Positions 34,691-44,782 of a stretch of 64,000 bases of DNA are shown in pieces. The notes beneath the pieces are model-generated. The model was given only the letters and a program-made list of their open reading frames with translations. It did no database searches and had not been told where the DNA came from. Source of the stretch: Blastocatellia bacterium (GTDB taxonomy: Bacteria; Acidobacteriota; Blastocatellia; Chloracidobacteriales; Chloracidobacteriaceae). Each line of letters starts with the position of its first letter. Positions within the stretch are counted from its first letter, which is position 1. The stretch spans positions 1 to 64,000 of the forward strand of contig JAIBAN010000002.1 of assembly GCA_019695185.1 (NCBI GenBank), read 5' to 3'. The position numbers and the translations under genes were made by a program.

Positions 34691-35219
34691 AGGGCTTCCT
34701 CGATGTGTTGAGGCGCGCGACCAAGCGGCGCGGCCAAGATACTGAGCGGCGTGCGGTAAAAAACTACACCCAACGGATGCAGTTATAATTAAGATACCTG
34801 GATAGTGATGAAAGGAGGAAAGTCTCCGGATATTACAAAGAGAAGCTGCAAAGAACAATCGGCAACAGGCCAAAAACAGTCGATTCATCAATTATGGCAG
34901 TGGAACCGGTTGTTTTGAACTGGTTTCACAACTTGGGAAAAAGGCTCTCTGACCAGACAGACTGAAGGAAACACCACAGTCACCAGCATTAAGGCGGCAT
35001 GGTGGCTGGGTTCATTCCTGGTTCAAGGCAGGTTTCCTGGAACGAGTTCCAATCCAACCAGCGGTTGAGTCTCTTTTTCATCCTGCCGGGTTTCCAAAAA
35101 CAAAACCGCAATACTTTTCCAAACTTTTTTGACAATGCTACACTCTACTGGACATCTCATTTCCATCATTCAATAAAAATCGCCGCTTAACAGTTCAGTT
35201 TCACGTACTTGGAGGTCGT
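34691..35219. other. Divergent intergenic region, no gene seen
   Basis: This region separates the divergent PD40 and DUF1549 genes. It is AT-rich on the right side, with a TTGACA at about 35129 but no good matching -10 box. The string GGAGGAAAGTCTCCGG near 34814 recalls the RNase P RNA core, but nothing else supports that. No convincing coding frame is present. Confidence 0.5.
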
Positions 35220-37187
35220 ATGAGGAAATCCTCGCTCAAGGTTTTGGTTCTCTGCCTGTTTCTCGTCGCAGGCATGAGTTGGGGTTGGAGCACCGTTGGG
35301 TCCGCCGCTGGCGGTAAAAACAAGAAGGAAAAAGGCTGGGATCCGGGTTTCGTTGAAAGCGGCCCGGCAGTTACTCCTTCCGATTGCAGTTTTCTGAATG
35401 ACCCGGAGGTGTTGGGCGATCCGCTCAAACACCGGCATGAATTGTCATTCCAAACCGAATGGCTGACCCGCCAGTTGGCCACTGCGCCGACGACAACGGC
35501 GGCGGCACCCATTCGGAACTATGTTGATGAAGAAATCTTCCGCAAAATAGAAAAGGACAAGGTTCCCTCGGCCCCGTTGACCACGGACGAGGAGTTTCTG
35601 CGCCGCGTGACGCTCGACCTGACCGGACGCATTCCAACCCAGGCCCAGGTTGAAGCCTTTTTGGCCGATACCTCCGCCGGCAACAAGCGTGACCGTTATA
35701 TTGAAACTCTGATCGGTTCGCCTGAATTTGTTGACCGCTGGACGATGTTTTTTGGCGATTTGCTTAAAAACAGTTCCCGTGCCACGAATGTTGTGCGTTA
35801 TGCCGAGGGGCGGAATGCTTTCTACTACACGATCAAGTACGCAATTGAGCAAAATCGGCCCTACAATCAGTTTGTGACTGAATTGCTGACCAAAAACGGG
35901 AGCAATTTTGAAAAAACCACGGGAGCGGTGAATTACTCAGTCGGAACCCTGACCCCGATGGGCCCCCGCCAGGACACGCTTGATACGGCAGCCGCCCAAA
36001 CCGTCCAGCGCTTCCTTGGGATTGAAACCCTGGACTGCCTCCTGTGCCATAGCGGGCAAGGCCATCTGAACGCCCTCAACGTGTGGGGAACCAGCATCAA
36101 ACGGGAGGAAGCCTGGGGCATGGCGGCCTTTTTCTCCCGAATGGGTGTGCGGACAACCTTGGTGAGTCAGCAGCCGTTTATTGTCAGCCGGGAAATCTTT
36201 GACCTCCCTGCCGGTGACTATCAACTCAATACTGACTCCGGGAACCGGGTTCCGCGCCAACCGGTGGACGGCAAGAGTGTCATCACTCCGAAATACCTTT
36301 TCACCGGTGAAGCCCCGGCCAGAGGCGAAAACTACCGCCAGGCATTGGCTCGCATGTTGACCAAAGACCGGCAATTCGCCCGTGCCACAGTGAATTACCT
36401 GTGGGCTCATTTCTTTGGAATGGGCATTGTGGACCCACCCACTGGATTTGACCTGGCCCGGCTGGACCCCAAAAATCCACCGGCTGAACCCTGGACCCTC
36501 CAACCCAGCCATCCGGAACTGTTGGAAAAACTGACAGACGAATTCATCGAAAGCAATTACAACCTCCAAGCCATCATGCGGACCATCACCAAATCAAGCG
36601 CCTATCAGTTGTCTTCGCGCTTTGAAGGTGAATGGAAAGAGGAATACACCCCGTATTTTGCCCGTAAACTGGTGCGGCGGTTGGATGCGGAAGAAACCTA
36701 CGATGCGTTGGGACGGGCCACAGGCGTGACGCCTGGGTTTAACATCCAGTATTTCACCCAGCCGGTCCAATGGGCCATGCAGTTGCCTGACACCACCGAG
36801 CCCTTTCCGGTTCCAGGCGTGCAAAACAATCCGGAACTCTTCCAGTATCGGAATTTCCTGGATACCTTCGGACGTGGCGACCGCGACAGTGTTCCCCGTA
36901 CAAACAACCCGTCCATTTTACAATCGCTGTCCATGATGAACAGCACGATTGTCACCAACCGGATTCGTGCCAGTGCGCAGAACGGCACCCTGGCTGCCTT
37001 GCAATCCAAATACGGCGGAGATGAACGCGGCTTTGTCGAGGCCATGTTCCTCACCACGGTGGGGCGCAAACCCTCAACGGCTGAGTCCGGGCAAGCGCTT
37101 TCCCTGTTGCGCGCGAATCGAACCCAGGGTCCGCAGGACCTGCTGTGGGTACTGGTGAACAAGATTGATTTTCTCTACAACTACTAA
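35220..37187 (+). CDS. Exported DUF1549/DUF1553-family protein with one CxxCH heme motif
   Basis: This 655-residue protein has a signal peptide (VLVLCLFLVAGMSWGWS). A DUF1549 domain spans about 97-290 (LTTDEEFLRRVTLDLTGRIPT, SPEFVDRWTMFFGDLL), with a CxxCH heme-binding motif (C273, C276, H277). A DUF1553 domain covers the C-terminal half (NYLWAHFFGMGIVDPPTGFD, FIESNYNLQAIMRTITKSSAYQLS, LVRRLDAEETYDAL). This is the architecture that in Planctomycetota is often fused to or paired with cytochrome c (PSCyt/PSD) domains. GGAGG precedes the ATG. It is followed 29 bp later by a DUF1501 gene; the two are a recurrent pair. The reaction is unknown. Confidence 0.9.
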   Translation: MRKSSLKVLVLCLFLVAGMSWGWSTVGSAAGGKNKKEKGWDPGFVESGPAVTPSDCSFLNDPEVLGDPLKHRHELSFQTEWLTRQLATAPTTTAAAPIRNYVDEEIFRKIEKDKVPSAPLTTDEEFLRRVTLDLTGRIPTQAQVEAFLADTSAGNKRDRYIETLIGSPEFVDRWTMFFGDLLKNSSRATNVVRYAEGRNAFYYTIKYAIEQNRPYNQFVTELLTKNGSNFEKTTGAVNYSVGTLTPMGPRQDTLDTAAAQTVQRFLGIETLDCLLCHSGQGHLNALNVWGTSIKREEAWGMAAFFSRMGVRTTLVSQQPFIVSREIFDLPAGDYQLNTDSGNRVPRQPVDGKSVITPKYLFTGEAPARGENYRQALARMLTKDRQFARATVNYLWAHFFGMGIVDPPTGFDLARLDPKNPPAEPWTLQPSHPELLEKLTDEFIESNYNLQAIMRTITKSSAYQLSSRFEGEWKEEYTPYFARKLVRRLDAEETYDALGRATGVTPGFNIQYFTQPVQWAMQLPDTTEPFPVPGVQNNPELFQYRNFLDTFGRGDRDSVPRTNNPSILQSLSMMNSTIVTNRIRASAQNGTLAALQSKYGGDERGFVEAMFLTTVGRKPSTAESGQALSLLRANRTQGPQDLLWVLVNKIDFLYNY

Positions 37188-37216
37188 CGGCTGGTTGTGA
37201 ACGGAGGACCTGATTT

Positions 37217-38629
37217 ATGAATCGCAAAGAAATTTTCAAGTTGCAGCAGCAACCGTCCACCCACTACCAGACCGTGAGTGAAGGAGTGGGACTTTCCCGG
37301 CGCGAGTTTTTCAAACTAGGAGCACTCGGGCTGACCGGGTTTTACTTTAACCAACTGAATCCGTCGCAGGTTTTTGCCCAGGGCGGCGGCAGTGCGGATA
37401 TTAAGGCAACCGCCCGGTACTGTGTGTTTGTCCACCTGATTGGGGCACCAAGCCACCTGGACACGTTCGACCTCAAGGAAGGCTCCTGGATGCCCAAGGA
37501 TTTCAACCCGATTTCAGCAGGTGAAATCCGTTGGCCGAGCGGCCTTATGCCCAAACTGGCGGACCAGCTTTCGAAAGTGACGCTGGTCCGGTCCCTGAGC
37601 GCCTGGGCGTTGGTTCACCCGCTGGCGCAGGTCTGGACGCAAATCGGGCGCAACCCGGTCAGTGGTCTCTCCAAAATTGCGCCAAACATCGGATCCGTGG
37701 TGGCCGCCGAATTTGAGAGCAAACGGCAGGAAAGTCAAAAACTGCCCGGATTCATTGCGCTCAATGCCGGCGGGACCATCTCCCGCGAAGGGTACTTTGA
37801 TCCAAAGTTTGCGCCTTTCACCGTGACCCCCAGCGCACAAGGGTTAAACAACGCATCGCATCCGGAAGGTCAGGACCGGTTCCTGCGCCGCTATGAGGCA
37901 CTGGAACAGATGGACAAGCCATTCCGGTCGGAAAACCCTTTGGGCAAAGGACCGGATGTGATGTCCACCGTGTACCAACAAGGCCGGGGCCTGATGTACG
38001 ACGCAACCACCCAGGCCATTTTCCAGTATGGAACCGATGATTCGCAAAAATACGGCAACACCGCGTTTGGGAATGCCTGCCTGGTGGCCCGCAACATCAT
38101 CAAAGCCGATGCAGGAACCCGGTTCATTCAGATTGACTTTGGCAGTTGGGACCATCACACCAACATCTATAACACGCAAAACGGGATTTACCCGATGGCA
38201 CGCACTTTTGATGGCGGCTTGGGGCAACTGATGACGGATTTGGCCAATACACCATCAAAATCCACGCCCGGCAAATCCCTGCTCGACGAAACATTGATTG
38301 TTGCCATGGGTGAGTTTGGCCGGACCCCTGGCCAATTGACGGGACAACAGGGCCGTGACCATTACCTGCAAATGGCTGCCTTCGTTGCCGGGGCTGGAGT
38401 CCGGGGCAACCATGTCATTGGTCGAACCGACGACAATGGCGCTGGAACCGTGGATTTTGGTTGGTCACGGGAAGTTCTGATTCGTCCGGAGGACATTTTC
38501 TGTTCCATCTATTCGGCCTTGGGAATTGACTATACCAAGGTCCTGTACAACGACCCTTTCAATCGTGGATTTGAGTATGTTCCGTTTGCCAAATACGGAA
38601 CCTATGTTCCTATCAACGAGTTGTGGTAA
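37217..38629 (+). CDS. DUF1501-family protein with twin-arginine signal
   Basis: This 470-residue protein has the Tat motif SRREFFKLGALGLTGF near residue 27, then the DUF1501 body: YCVFVHLIGAPSHLDTFDLK, PKLADQLSKVTLVRSL, RFIQIDFGSWDHHTNIY, and MGEFGRTPG followed by GRDHY. The fold belongs to the alkaline-phosphatase/sulfatase-like superfamily; the enzymatic function is unproven. It follows the DUF1549/DUF1553 gene by 29 bp and is almost certainly in the same operon. Tat export implies folding, perhaps with a metal, before transport to the periplasm. Confidence 0.92.
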   Translation: MNRKEIFKLQQQPSTHYQTVSEGVGLSRREFFKLGALGLTGFYFNQLNPSQVFAQGGGSADIKATARYCVFVHLIGAPSHLDTFDLKEGSWMPKDFNPISAGEIRWPSGLMPKLADQLSKVTLVRSLSAWALVHPLAQVWTQIGRNPVSGLSKIAPNIGSVVAAEFESKRQESQKLPGFIALNAGGTISREGYFDPKFAPFTVTPSAQGLNNASHPEGQDRFLRRYEALEQMDKPFRSENPLGKGPDVMSTVYQQGRGLMYDATTQAIFQYGTDDSQKYGNTAFGNACLVARNIIKADAGTRFIQIDFGSWDHHTNIYNTQNGIYPMARTFDGGLGQLMTDLANTPSKSTPGKSLLDETLIVAMGEFGRTPGQLTGQQGRDHYLQMAAFVAGAGVRGNHVIGRTDDNGAGTVDFGWSREVLIRPEDIFCSIYSALGIDYTKVLYNDPFNRGFEYVPFAKYGTYVPINELW

Positions 38630-38644
38630 GGGAGAAAACCCACC

Positions 38645-38764
38645 GGGCAACTGGCGGTAAAGTGCCGGTTGCCCACTCATACAGTTCAGCAACAACAGAT
38701 TTTCGGGCACAAAGGGCACGAAAGCGTTTTGCCAACTTTCCTGTTCCTCTTTGTGCCCTTTGTG
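38645..38764. repeat. Hairpin and facing 9-mer repeat between DUF1501 and the anchor-V gene
   Basis: A hairpin GGGCAACTGGC / GCCGGTTGCCC (38645-38674) lies just after the DUF1501 stop. A second inverted pair follows: GGCACAAAG/GGCACGAAAG at about 38706-38724 against CTTTGTGCCCTTTGTG at 38749-38764. Neither has a clean T-run. The rest of the gap to 38978 shows no gene. Confidence 0.6.
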
Positions 38765-38978
38765 TTGAAAAAAACAAATAGGAACTTTTGCAGGAGAAAT
38801 TCTCCATCGTATTCAAACAAACCGGCAAATCCCAAAATTATCAGCAAAGGATTCATCCAAAAATTAACCGCCGGGAACCGACACTTGAATTTTGCAAGCC
38901 AACCGGTAATAGTTATTTTTCCAGTAACATACCAGCCCGCCAAGTCCAGATGGCTTATTTTGAAAAGGTAGGTTCGTA

Positions 38979-40646
38979 ATGCTTCACTTCCGACAGAAAA
39001 TAAAATTGTTCATTCTCTGCGCTGTCACCTTGAGCTGGGTGACCTTTGCTTATGGGTTTTCTTCAGGGCCTCCTCCGGCAAACACCGGAGCACCCGGTGA
39101 ATCAACCTGCAATAGTTGTCATGGGGGGGCGGCACTGAATTCCGGAGGCGGCAGTGTCACCATCACCGGGTTACCAGCCACCTATACACCAGGAACCCGG
39201 TATGATGTCACGGTCACGGTTTCCCAATCCGGACGGTCCCGGTGGGGCTTTGAATGCACTGCCTTGGCAGCGGATAACTCGTTTGCCGGAACTTTTAACG
39301 TAACTGACACTGCCAGAACCCAAACCTTCCAGGCATCAGTTGCCGGGAAAGTCCGAACCTACGTCTTGCATACCAGTAGCGGAACCCAGGCCGGAACCCA
39401 GGGTTCAGCCAAATTCACCTTTGCCTGGACAGCCCCGGCAGCCACGGTCGGAACCGTCACGTTTTACGCTGCCGGAAATGCGGCAAACGGAAATGGCGGG
39501 GATTCGGGCGACAACATTTATACGACCAATGTGAAGGTCAATGCCCCGGCAGCCGCCCAACCACCAGCCATCACGTCACTCAGCCCAACCAGCGGCTCAG
39601 TTGACGGAGGGACCACGGTTACCATTACCGGCAGCAATTTTGCCAACGGTATCTCGACCACCTTTAATGGGAAAAATGCTCCGACCACCTTTGTGGACAA
39701 TAAAACCATTCGGGTCACCACCCCGGCCAATGCGGCTGGTGCAGTGGATGTCGTGGTGAAAAATTCCGACGGTTTGTCAGCTACAGCCAAAGGAGCCTTT
39801 ACCTATGAAGCAGCGGCCCTTCCTGCTCCAACCCTGGCCGGTATCAGCCCCACCAATGGACCGGCTTCCGGGGGAACCGATGTCACGATTAACGGTGCCA
39901 ATTTTGCCCAGGGTGCGACGGTTCAGATTGGGGCTGGGCAGGCAACGGTGACATCTGTCTCAACAACCGCCATCAAAGCCAAAACCCCCATCAATCCCAG
40001 CGGCACAGTGGATGTCGTGGTCAAAAATCCGGACGGGCAGCAGGCAGTGCTCAAAGGGGCCTTTACGTTCGAAGGCAGCACGCCAAGTGTTGCGGCGCAA
40101 ATCGTGGATCCCAATGGTGGCGAGGTCCTCAGTGCAGGCGGCTTGGCTTTTAATATTTCCTGGACGGTCATGGCCAGCTCCTCCGCTACGCAAACGCTTG
40201 ACCTCTCAACCGATGGCGGATTGAACTTCGGTACTTCAATTGCCACGGGACTGCCAACCTCGACCACTTCCTTTAGCTATTCCGTCCCAAGCGGTATCAG
40301 CACCGACAAGGCGCGGGTCCGGATTCGGATTACAGACGGCAACGCAACAGCTTCGGATGTGAGTGACGCGGACTTTAAGATTGCGGCAGCACCGGTGATT
40401 TCAACCATTTCACCAGCCACCACAACCGCCAACAGCCAGATTGCAAAACTGAAAATCAATGGTTCCAACTTTGCGGATGGTCTTTCGGTGGAATTGAATG
40501 GGACGGCCCTTTCAGGTGTCAAATTGAAATCGGCCACCTCCATTCAAGTCAAAAAGGTCAACGTCGGAGCAGCCGGTGCCTACAAAATCCGGGTGAAAAA
40601 CCCAGATGGCACGATTTCGAAGGAAGTGACTTTGACAGCCCAATAA
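38979..40646 (+). CDS. Exported choice-of-anchor-V-type protein with CxxCH motif and IPT/TIG domains
   Basis: This 555-residue protein has a signal peptide (LFILCAVTLSWVTFAYG). GAPGESTCNSCHGGAALNSGG is the N-terminal choice-of-anchor-V/Reelin-like domain, with a CxxCH heme-type motif at C44, C47, H48. Two IPT/TIG domains follow (PPAITSLSPTSGSVDGGTTVTITGSNF and APTLAGISPTNGPASGGTDVTINGANF), then an Ig-like domain and a final IPT. It may form a functional set with the DUF1549 and DUF1501 genes upstream, two of which carry CxxCH, but there is a 349-bp gap. A surface electron-transfer or adhesin role is speculation. Confidence 0.82.
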   Translation: MLHFRQKIKLFILCAVTLSWVTFAYGFSSGPPPANTGAPGESTCNSCHGGAALNSGGGSVTITGLPATYTPGTRYDVTVTVSQSGRSRWGFECTALAADNSFAGTFNVTDTARTQTFQASVAGKVRTYVLHTSSGTQAGTQGSAKFTFAWTAPAATVGTVTFYAAGNAANGNGGDSGDNIYTTNVKVNAPAAAQPPAITSLSPTSGSVDGGTTVTITGSNFANGISTTFNGKNAPTTFVDNKTIRVTTPANAAGAVDVVVKNSDGLSATAKGAFTYEAAALPAPTLAGISPTNGPASGGTDVTINGANFAQGATVQIGAGQATVTSVSTTAIKAKTPINPSGTVDVVVKNPDGQQAVLKGAFTFEGSTPSVAAQIVDPNGGEVLSAGGLAFNISWTVMASSSATQTLDLSTDGGLNFGTSIATGLPTSTTSFSYSVPSGISTDKARVRIRITDGNATASDVSDADFKIAAAPVISTISPATTTANSQIAKLKINGSNFADGLSVELNGTALSGVKLKSATSIQVKKVNVGAAGAYKIRVKNPDGTISKEVTLTAQ

Positions 40647-40670
40647 AAGCTGTTCCAAGCTGAAAAACCA

Positions 40671-40706
40671 AAAGGTGAACGGTTCCAAACCGTTCACCTT
40701 TTTTAT
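40671..40706 (+). terminator. Intrinsic terminator of the anchor-V/IPT gene
   Basis: The stem AAGGTGAACGGTT / AACCGTTCACCTT has a short loop and is followed by TTTT, starting about 25 bp after the stop. It is a strong canonical rho-independent signal. Confidence 0.92.
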
Positions 40707-41048
40707 TGGGTTGTGTTGTCAAAACCTGAGGGGTAAGGCCTAGCGAGCAGAACCCCCAAGTCTTTCCAATGGGTATTTTAGGGCCAGTAAAGCAAGTTAA
40801 TGTAAGGAGTCCCAGGTGGATTGCCCAACTCAGGGAAGTATTGAGTAACTATCAATCTGGATTGTCCTGGATGAAGCCTTTCCCACCAATGCAGTTAAGT
40901 GGACGATGGTCTGATTGCCTCGTCACAAACACAAAACAGACCAGTCAGAGTGCGTTTCGGCCTGTATATCCAGTAATTCAAGTGAACTTCCTTTTGCGCT
41001 ATTGCCCATTAGAAAGAGTGGGCTTGCCCGCTTCGCCACGCGCATGGC
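40707..41048. other. Intergenic region between convergent genes, no gene seen
   Basis: This gap lies between the anchor-V/IPT terminator and the TonB-receptor terminator. A plus-strand frame crosses it but has no ribosome site and runs antisense into the receptor gene, so it is not called. I see no RNA gene or repeat here. Confidence 0.5.
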
Positions 41049-41083
41049 AAAAAATTTGGGGAACCCTCAAAGAGGATTCCCCA
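41049..41083 (-). terminator. Intrinsic terminator of the TonB-dependent receptor gene
   Basis: On the minus strand GGGGAATCCTC pairs with GAGGGTTCCCC (one wobble) with a 3-nt loop and is followed by AAATTTTTT, about 37 bp after the receptor stop. Confidence 0.8.
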
Positions 41084-41119
41084 AACAGGTTTGGCTTGCA
41101 AATTCCGATCTTCCAAAAA

Positions 41120-44100
41120 TTAGAAGATGAATTTGACGGCCAATTGCACGTTCCGGTTTCCAAACCGTTTGGCGGTCACAAAGTCTTGTGAGCCGTAGTC
41201 GGCGGAGTCACCTACGAGGAACAGGTTGGCGTGGTTGAAGAGGTTGAAGGCTTCAGCCCGCAATTGCAGTGAATATTTTTCAGTGATGGAGATGCGCTTG
41301 CCGATGCTCGCATCAAGATTCCAGAAGCCAGGGCCACGGAACGCGTTCCGGGCCGTCATGTTTGACGGGAACGGACCGAATTCCGAGTTTCCGGTGATCG
41401 GGTTGGTGTGTTGCAACACTTTCACACCGCTCAGATCAACGTACTTGAATTCATTCGGCGTCGTGGTGGCAGCCGGGCTGCCCGAAATCCGGGGAGCGTT
41501 TCCACCCACAATCAACCGCGGCACGGCGTTGCCGAATTCGATGTTTGTCGTGTCGAAAATCGAGAATGGTGTACCGGTTGCAGCCGTGTAGATGTAGTTC
41601 AGTGACCAGCCATCCAACAGCCGTTTTTGCCATCCGGTCGTGTTTTTGGCAAACGGAATATCCCAGATGCCGCTGAACACAAAGCGATGCCGCTGATCGA
41701 AATCGGCATGGCCTTTGTCAAGTTTCGGATTGAACGGATCCAGGTAGCCCAGGTTGAAGCTGCCGTTGTTGGTGGATTCGCTGAAGGTCGAGCTGAGGTT
41801 ATCCAGCGCATGTGCCCACGTGTAGTTGGCCGTCAGATAGAGACCGGTTTTGTACAGGTTGCGGCTTTCCACTTTCACCACCAAAGCGTTGTAGTTGGAG
41901 AAGCCACCATTGCCACGGGAGTTGATGCTGCCGTATTGCTTGTTCAAGCGGGCAGTCCGGGTCGGGTCATTCAAATAGACCGCACCGGCACTCACACGGT
42001 TCAGGTTCGAAATGTCATACAGGTCGGTGCCTTTTGAGCCGGAGTATTCCAGCGACACGACCGTGTTGTCATAGATTTGATGTTGCAGTGACACACCCCA
42101 GGTATGCGCAAAGGCATTGTGGAGGTTCGGATCCAACGCGCGCAAGGTCACGGCAGGCAGGGTTTTCTTGCCCGTGCCGGACAGCGGGCCGCTGTTGTTG
42201 CGGGAAATCGGAATCGTCGGCACGTCAGCACCGGCAACCAGGGAAACCACCGCGTAGTTGGGCGGATTCTGGATCACGTTGAAGGTCACGTTGCCGAAGT
42301 TGCGTTCGTAACCAATTCCGTAACCACCGCGCAGGCTCCATTTGCCGTCGCCAAAAATATCCCAGGCAAAACCGACGCGCGGAGCAAAGTTGTTTTTGTC
42401 TTTCTTATACAGGTCGCCGATGGGGCTGTTGCCCGTGAGCATCACTTTGCCATTGCGAATCTGTTCGAAGATGTTGGCACCAGTACCATAGTAGAAGTTC
42501 GAATCCAGCGCTTTGTCTTTGTTGTGCTGCACGCCATAGTATTCATAGCGCACACCCAGGTTGACTTTGACGTTGGAACGGACGCTCCAGGCATCATTGA
42601 AATACAGCGCAAATTCGTTGTAGCGGTTGTTGCGGCCAAACTGCGGCGATGAAAGCGGCAGGTTGACCGTGTCGCCGGGGAAGGCACCTTTCGGATCAAC
42701 GGCGGCTTGGAACTGACGGGCACGGCCCAACACCAGATTGTCCAGAGCATTGCCGAAGCTGCTGCCCAGGGTCAACACGGCGTTTTGGTAAGCACCAAAC
42801 ACGCGATTGTCAAGGATTTTCACAAACTGGCCACCAAAACGGAGGTCATGTTTGCCCAGGTTGTAGCTGGCATCTTCAAAGAATTGCACCAGGTTCTGCG
42901 GTCCGCCAAACGGAATCGCGTTGCCAGGACTGGTCGGCAGGTAGCCGGGGAAGGCAATCAGGTTGCCACCGATGGGAGAGCGACCGTTTGCCAGGGTGTA
43001 GAGGGTCGGGCCCACCGGCTGTTCCGCCAGTGGCTGTTGGCTGTTCAAGCGGTTGTACACCACTTTCGTCTGCGTGATGAGACGCGGCGTAAAGGTGTGG
43101 GTGAACGAACCGAGGATGTTGTTGTTGAAATTTTCGCTGCCGGTATTGAAGCCTTTGTACGGGCTGAAGCCGTTGGTGCCAGGGAAGGCATTGATGCTTT
43201 CCAAAGCATAACGGACATACAGTTGGCTCTTGTCGCTGATATTCCAGTCAAACCGGTTGACAAACTGATAGCTGTTTTGTGGGGAACCCGCACCAGCGTT
43301 GGTCGGAATGTTGTAGGTGGTGTTTCCAAAGACCGGCAAACCAGCCGGCAATTTGCTGAACGCACCAGTGGAAGTCTGGCCGGGGATTTCGGCGCGGGTG
43401 AAGACCCGTCCGTTGATGCCGGCAATCAGGTCATAACCCTGGAAGAAATTCCGGGTGGCGGCATCCGAAGCGGCAATCAGTTGCGGCGTGGCCACCACAC
43501 TGGTCACCGGAGCAACGCTGCGCACGCGAATGAATTCGCCGCTGGAGAAGAAGAACATCTTGTCTTTCAAAATCCGGCCACCAGCGGAATAACCAAACTG
43601 GTTGCGGGTGAAGACACCTTTGTCCTGTTGCAGTGAATTGTTGTTGAAATCGTTGGAGGCCAGAGCGGAAATCCGGTTGAATTCATAGGCGGTGCCATGG
43701 AATTCGTTGGTACCGGACTTGGTGGCCACGTTCACCACACCGCCGCCAGCGCGGCCATATTCAGCCGAGAAGTTGCTGGTCACAATGCTGTATTCCTGGA
43801 CGGAATCGAGCGGAATGTTCTGACCCACAGTGGCCGTGAACTGGTCGTTGTTGTCTGAACCATCGAGCAGCACGTTGGTGCTGGCTGAACGCTGACCGTT
43901 GATGGCCACGCCCGCACCGCGCCCGGACGGGTCGGAGTCGGAAACGTTGCCCGACAACACCACCAGCGCATAGGGGTTACGGGTGGCGGTCGGCAGTTCT
44001 TTCAACTGCTTTTCGGAAACAACGCTTTGCAGCGTCTGGGACACGGTGTTGACGGCAATGCCGCTTTCGCCGAGGACTTCGACGATTTCACCTTTGTCGC

Positions 44101-44476
44101 TTCCGACCACCAATTCAAAATCGGCTCCAACTTTGGAACCGACCGTCACCTGCACCTGAACTTTCCTGGTCGAAAATCCGGGAGCGGCCACGGAAACTTC
44201 ATACACCGCCGGGAGCAGGCTGGTAATGCGATACTCGCCGTTGGCATCCGTCGTGGTCGAACGCTTGGCCTGCGTTCCGACGGAAGTCGCGGTCACTTCG
44301 GCTCCGGCAATCACGGCACCCGTCGAATCTTTGACGGCACCGGAAATCTGGCCGGTTTCAGTCTGTCCCCAGGCCATGCTCGGAGCAAAAGCTACGAACA
44401 ATGCGACCAGCATGGGCAGAACTGTCAACGAAGCGAGGCGCTGAACCAGAGAAACTGAGTTTGTTCTCCTCAGCAT
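41120..44476 (-). CDS. TonB-dependent receptor, Oar-like, with N-terminal carboxypeptidase-regulatory domain
   Basis: This ~1118-residue outer-membrane protein has a signal peptide (TVLPMLVALFVAFAPSMAWGQ). A carboxypeptidase-regulatory-like domain spans ~40-125 (GQISGAVKDSTGAVIAGAEV), then a plug domain (LKELPTATRNPYALVVLSGN, INGQRSASTNVLLDGSDNND) and a long beta-barrel ending VQLAVKFIF. This Oar/TonB-receptor architecture is abundant in Acidobacteriota and is linked to uptake of polymers or peptides. The ATG at 44476 has GGAGG just upstream; the in-frame ATG at 44488 overlaps that site and is rejected. No SusD-like partner is nearby. The substrate is unknown. Confidence 0.93.
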   Translation of the reverse strand: MLRRTNSVSLVQRLASLTVLPMLVALFVAFAPSMAWGQTETGQISGAVKDSTGAVIAGAEVTATSVGTQAKRSTTTDANGEYRITSLLPAVYEVSVAAPGFSTRKVQVQVTVGSKVGADFELVVGSDKGEIVEVLGESGIAVNTVSQTLQSVVSEKQLKELPTATRNPYALVVLSGNVSDSDPSGRGAGVAINGQRSASTNVLLDGSDNNDQFTATVGQNIPLDSVQEYSIVTSNFSAEYGRAGGGVVNVATKSGTNEFHGTAYEFNRISALASNDFNNNSLQQDKGVFTRNQFGYSAGGRILKDKMFFFSSGEFIRVRSVAPVTSVVATPQLIAASDAATRNFFQGYDLIAGINGRVFTRAEIPGQTSTGAFSKLPAGLPVFGNTTYNIPTNAGAGSPQNSYQFVNRFDWNISDKSQLYVRYALESINAFPGTNGFSPYKGFNTGSENFNNNILGSFTHTFTPRLITQTKVVYNRLNSQQPLAEQPVGPTLYTLANGRSPIGGNLIAFPGYLPTSPGNAIPFGGPQNLVQFFEDASYNLGKHDLRFGGQFVKILDNRVFGAYQNAVLTLGSSFGNALDNLVLGRARQFQAAVDPKGAFPGDTVNLPLSSPQFGRNNRYNEFALYFNDAWSVRSNVKVNLGVRYEYYGVQHNKDKALDSNFYYGTGANIFEQIRNGKVMLTGNSPIGDLYKKDKNNFAPRVGFAWDIFGDGKWSLRGGYGIGYERNFGNVTFNVIQNPPNYAVVSLVAGADVPTIPISRNNSGPLSGTGKKTLPAVTLRALDPNLHNAFAHTWGVSLQHQIYDNTVVSLEYSGSKGTDLYDISNLNRVSAGAVYLNDPTRTARLNKQYGSINSRGNGGFSNYNALVVKVESRNLYKTGLYLTANYTWAHALDNLSSTFSESTNNGSFNLGYLDPFNPKLDKGHADFDQRHRFVFSGIWDIPFAKNTTGWQKRLLDGWSLNYIYTAATGTPFSIFDTTNIEFGNAVPRLIVGGNAPRISGSPAATTTPNEFKYVDLSGVKVLQHTNPITGNSEFGPFPSNMTARNAFRGPGFWNLDASIGKRISITEKYSLQLRAEAFNLFNHANLFLVGDSADYGSQDFVTAKRFGNRNVQLAVKFIF

Positions 44477-44782
44477 AGAATCCTCCATACAAGTGAGCCT
44501 CTTTTTCTCAAGAGAAAAGGCTTTTTGAGTTTTTCATCAACAAATTTGTAGATGATTGGTTTTTTTGGATGAAAATCCAAAGATGTGTAGCATCCTTATT
44601 TATGCAAAATCTGTTCCGCTTCCCCCCAACTCCCCTCCTTTCCCAGCTAACTTCAAGTCTTTAAGAATGTTAGCAGTTTCTTCCGGATTTCCTCGCCAGG
44701 CTTTGCAGGACAGGAAAATCCGAAATAATGGATTCCAATACAAAATTCTGAAAATACCCCCAAAAAACTGTTTCCATCGAAC
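44477..44782. other. Upstream region of the TonB receptor, no gene seen
   Basis: This AT-rich gap between two minus-strand genes probably holds the receptor promoter. I could not identify an unambiguous -35/-10 pair. A plus-strand frame here is not coding-like. Confidence 0.5.

Noticed and set aside
34806-34835. GGAGGAAAGTCTCCGG, resembling the RNase P RNA core
   Set aside because: No other conserved RNase P helices or flanking elements; the surrounding bases do not fold accordingly.
34691-34891. N-terminal extension of the PD40 protein
   Set aside because: The signal peptide begins at the ATG at 34690, preceded by AGGAAG; the extension has no such site.
40769-41191. Plus-strand frame of 140 residues between convergent genes
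   Set aside because: No ribosome site, overlaps the receptor terminator and coding end, composition not protein-like.
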